Assembly (NCBI GenBank): GCA_945873715.1
Contig: CAMCFL010000182.1
Location: 1 to 6,588 of the forward strand
Length of the DNA: 6,588 nt
Source: Akkermansia muciniphila
GTDB lineage: Bacteria; Verrucomicrobiota; Verrucomicrobiia; Limisphaerales; UBA9464
Reading direction: 5' to 3'
Shown: positions 5,340-6,588 of the stretch, one piece after another
Layout: the number at the start of each line of letters is the position of its first letter
How positions within the stretch are numbered: position 1 is the stretch's first letter
Notes under the pieces: generated by a model
Told to the model about the DNA's origin: nothing
Database searches by the model: none
Seen by the model: the letters and a program-made list of their open reading frames with translations, nothing else
Program-made: the position numbers and the translations under genes

Positions 5340-6588
5340 ATGACCTGTCACCCACCGGCCCGGCAGCAAGGAGTCTGGATGGCCGCGGCCACCGTTTTGC
5401 TCAGCGTGCCGCTGCATGGAGAAGGATTCCGCAGTCCCACCATCGGTGCCCAGGGTCTGGGTACCTCCGGCGGACGAATCGCCTTCATCGACGACGCATC
5501 GGCCGCCTGGCACAACCCGGCCAACCTGACTCTCCTTTCCGGATGGGAGACCTCGTTCGAGCCCACTTTCGTCCATCATCAGGCTGAGTTCAGCGGCCCC
5601 TCCGGCACCGCCAAGACGCAGGATCCCTGGAAGTTCCTCCCAGCCCTTTTCGTCGGCGGCCCCCTCAACGATCGGGTATCGGCCGGGCTCGGCATCACGG
5701 TTCCCTACGGCCTGGCGGTCAAGTGGGACTGGGACAATGCCGGGGTGATGAAGTATCAGGCACCACATTTCGTGGACCTGAAGACCTTCAACTTCAATCC
5801 GAACCTCGCCTTCAAGATCGGCGACCGGGTGCGTCTTGGCGTCGGCCTGGATGTGATGTGGTCGGAGCTCCAGATCCGCCAGAGCTACTCCTGGGCAAAC
5901 CGATTTGCGGCGCCTGGCCTTCCCGACGGAGACCTGCGGGCCCGCGGCGACGGCGTCGGTGTCAGCGGCAATGTCGCGCTCGGAGTGGATCTGTGGGAGG
6001 GACACCGGGTGGCCTTCACCGCGCGGATGCCCATGACCGTCCAGTATGAAGGGCACTTCGATGCCAGCAATGTTCCGGAGGTTGGGTCTTCACGTACGGA
6101 CTTCGACAGTCAGATCAATTTTCCGACGGTCCTCGCCGTGGGGTATGGCGTGCGTGTCACGGAGACGATCCGGGTCGAGGCCAACGTCGAGTGGATCCAA
6201 TTCTCCCGCTTTCAGTCACTCCAGTTCGGGGTGGATCCGGCGACCGCTGGCTTCCTTGGATTGCCGACCCAGTATGAGCAGGACTGGAAGGATACCTTCA
6301 CCTTCGGCGTCGGCGGTGACTGGGCCTTTGCCGAGGGCTGGAAGCTTCGACTGAGCTATCAGCACTATCAGACCCCGGTGTCCGACCGGACTTTCTCGCC
6401 CACGATCCCCGACGCCGCCCAGAACGTGGTGACCGCCGGGTTGGGTTACCGGGTGGGGCCGCACCGCTTCGATCTGGCCTACTCGCGGGTGTTCTATGAT
6501 TCGCGCACGATCTCGGCCCAGGACAATCCGGCGTTTGCGGGCACTTACGAGATTTCGGCGCACCTGGTTTCGCTGGGGTCCGGATTCC
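5340..6588 (+). CDS. FadL/OmpP1-family outer-membrane transport protein (3' end just beyond the window)
   Basis: The frame is open from ATG 5340 to the right edge (416 codons). Residues about 1-27 look like a signal peptide: Arg8, then a hydrophobic stretch VWMAAATVLLSVPL, and cleavage near HGEG. The mature amino end, with GLGTSGGRIAFIDDASAA and NPANL (59-63), is the FadL-family signature of the amino-terminal hatch and first strand. The rest alternates short amphipathic strands with Gly/aromatic turns, as in a beta-barrel. FadL proteins let long-chain fatty acids and other hydrophobic molecules cross the outer membrane by lateral diffusion. The last visible residues (ISAHLVSLGSGF) resemble a final strand, and the length is close to that expected for the family, so few residues are probably missing. 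An alternative start at ATG 5379 has AAGGAG at 5368-5373 with 5-base spacing, but gives a very short, uncharged signal peptide; I prefer 5340 for that reason. The gene is divergent from a PhcB-like operon, so uptake or release of a fatty-acyl signal is a reasonable guess but unproven. Confidence 0.88.
   Translation, partial: MTCHPPARQQGVWMAAATVLLSVPLHGEGFRSPTIGAQGLGTSGGRIAFIDDASAAWHNPANLTLLSGWETSFEPTFVHHQAEFSGPSGTAKTQDPWKFLPALFVGGPLNDRVSAGLGITVPYGLAVKWDWDNAGVMKYQAPHFVDLKTFNFNPNLAFKIGDRVRLGVGLDVMWSELQIRQSYSWANRFAAPGLPDGDLRARGDGVGVSGNVALGVDLWEGHRVAFTARMPMTVQYEGHFDASNVPEVGSSRTDFDSQINFPTVLAVGYGVRVTETIRVEANVEWIQFSRFQSLQFGVDPATAGFLGLPTQYEQDWKDTFTFGVGGDWAFAEGWKLRLSYQHYQTPVSDRTFSPTIPDAAQNVVTAGLGYRVGPHRFDLAYSRVFYDSRTISAQDNPAFAGTYEISAHLVSLGSGF
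5368..5373 (+). promoter_or_regulatory. Shine-Dalgarno-like AAGGAG before an alternative start of the FadL-type gene
   Basis: AAGGAG sits 5 bases before an in-frame ATG at 5379. It is the best ribosome-binding-like site near any start in the window, and it favours the shorter protein. The signal-peptide charge pattern favours the longer start at 5340, so the question stays open. Confidence 0.35.

Noticed and set aside
5283..6056. A 257-codon minus-strand frame across the start of the FadL-type gene
   Set aside because: The plus-strand frame has a signal peptide and FadL signature; the opposite frame shows no family features.

Overview
The window is GC-rich bacterial DNA holding four protein genes and one divergent intergenic region. 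There are no RNA genes, insertion sequences, CRISPR arrays or clear terminators. The style of the proteins points to a Gram-negative bacterium, possibly of the Verrucomicrobiota/Planctomycetota group: an outer-membrane FadL-type barrel with a GEGF(R)/GGRIA/NPANL amino-terminal signature, very large multi-domain histidine kinases, and weak or absent Shine-Dalgarno sites on most genes. That placement is an inference, not proven by anything here.

Layout. On the minus strand, reading right to left, three genes form one tight operon. The first (5122 to 3686) encodes a 478-residue SAM-dependent methyltransferase with an extra amino-terminal domain; it resembles the PhcB type of 3-hydroxy-fatty-acid methyl ester synthase. 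Three bases later comes a 933-residue membrane sensor (3682 to 881) with six membrane segments, a heptad coiled coil, and then histidine kinase, receiver and second histidine kinase modules. Overlapping its stop by 8 bases is a receiver-histidine kinase fusion protein (888 to beyond base 1). On the plus strand, starting at 5340 and running off the right edge almost complete, is a FadL/OmpP1-type outer-membrane transporter. The 217 bases between the two divergent start codons hold a 21-bp dyad and a 10-bp-phased direct repeat that could be operator sites.

How the genes may work together. The order methyltransferase, six-helix membrane sensor kinase, receiver-kinase fusion matches the phcB-phcS-phcR quorum-sensing operon of Ralstonia, in which PhcB makes a 3-hydroxy-fatty-acid methyl ester, PhcS senses it and PhcR relays the signal. 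Here the sensor carries an additional receiver and second kinase, and a long-chain fatty-acid porin is divergently encoded next door. The most interesting reading is a Phc/Lqs-like fatty-acyl signalling cassette with an expanded phosphorelay and perhaps a dedicated outer-membrane route for a hydrophobic signal. Architecture and motifs are seen directly; signal chemistry and the role of the porin are inferred.
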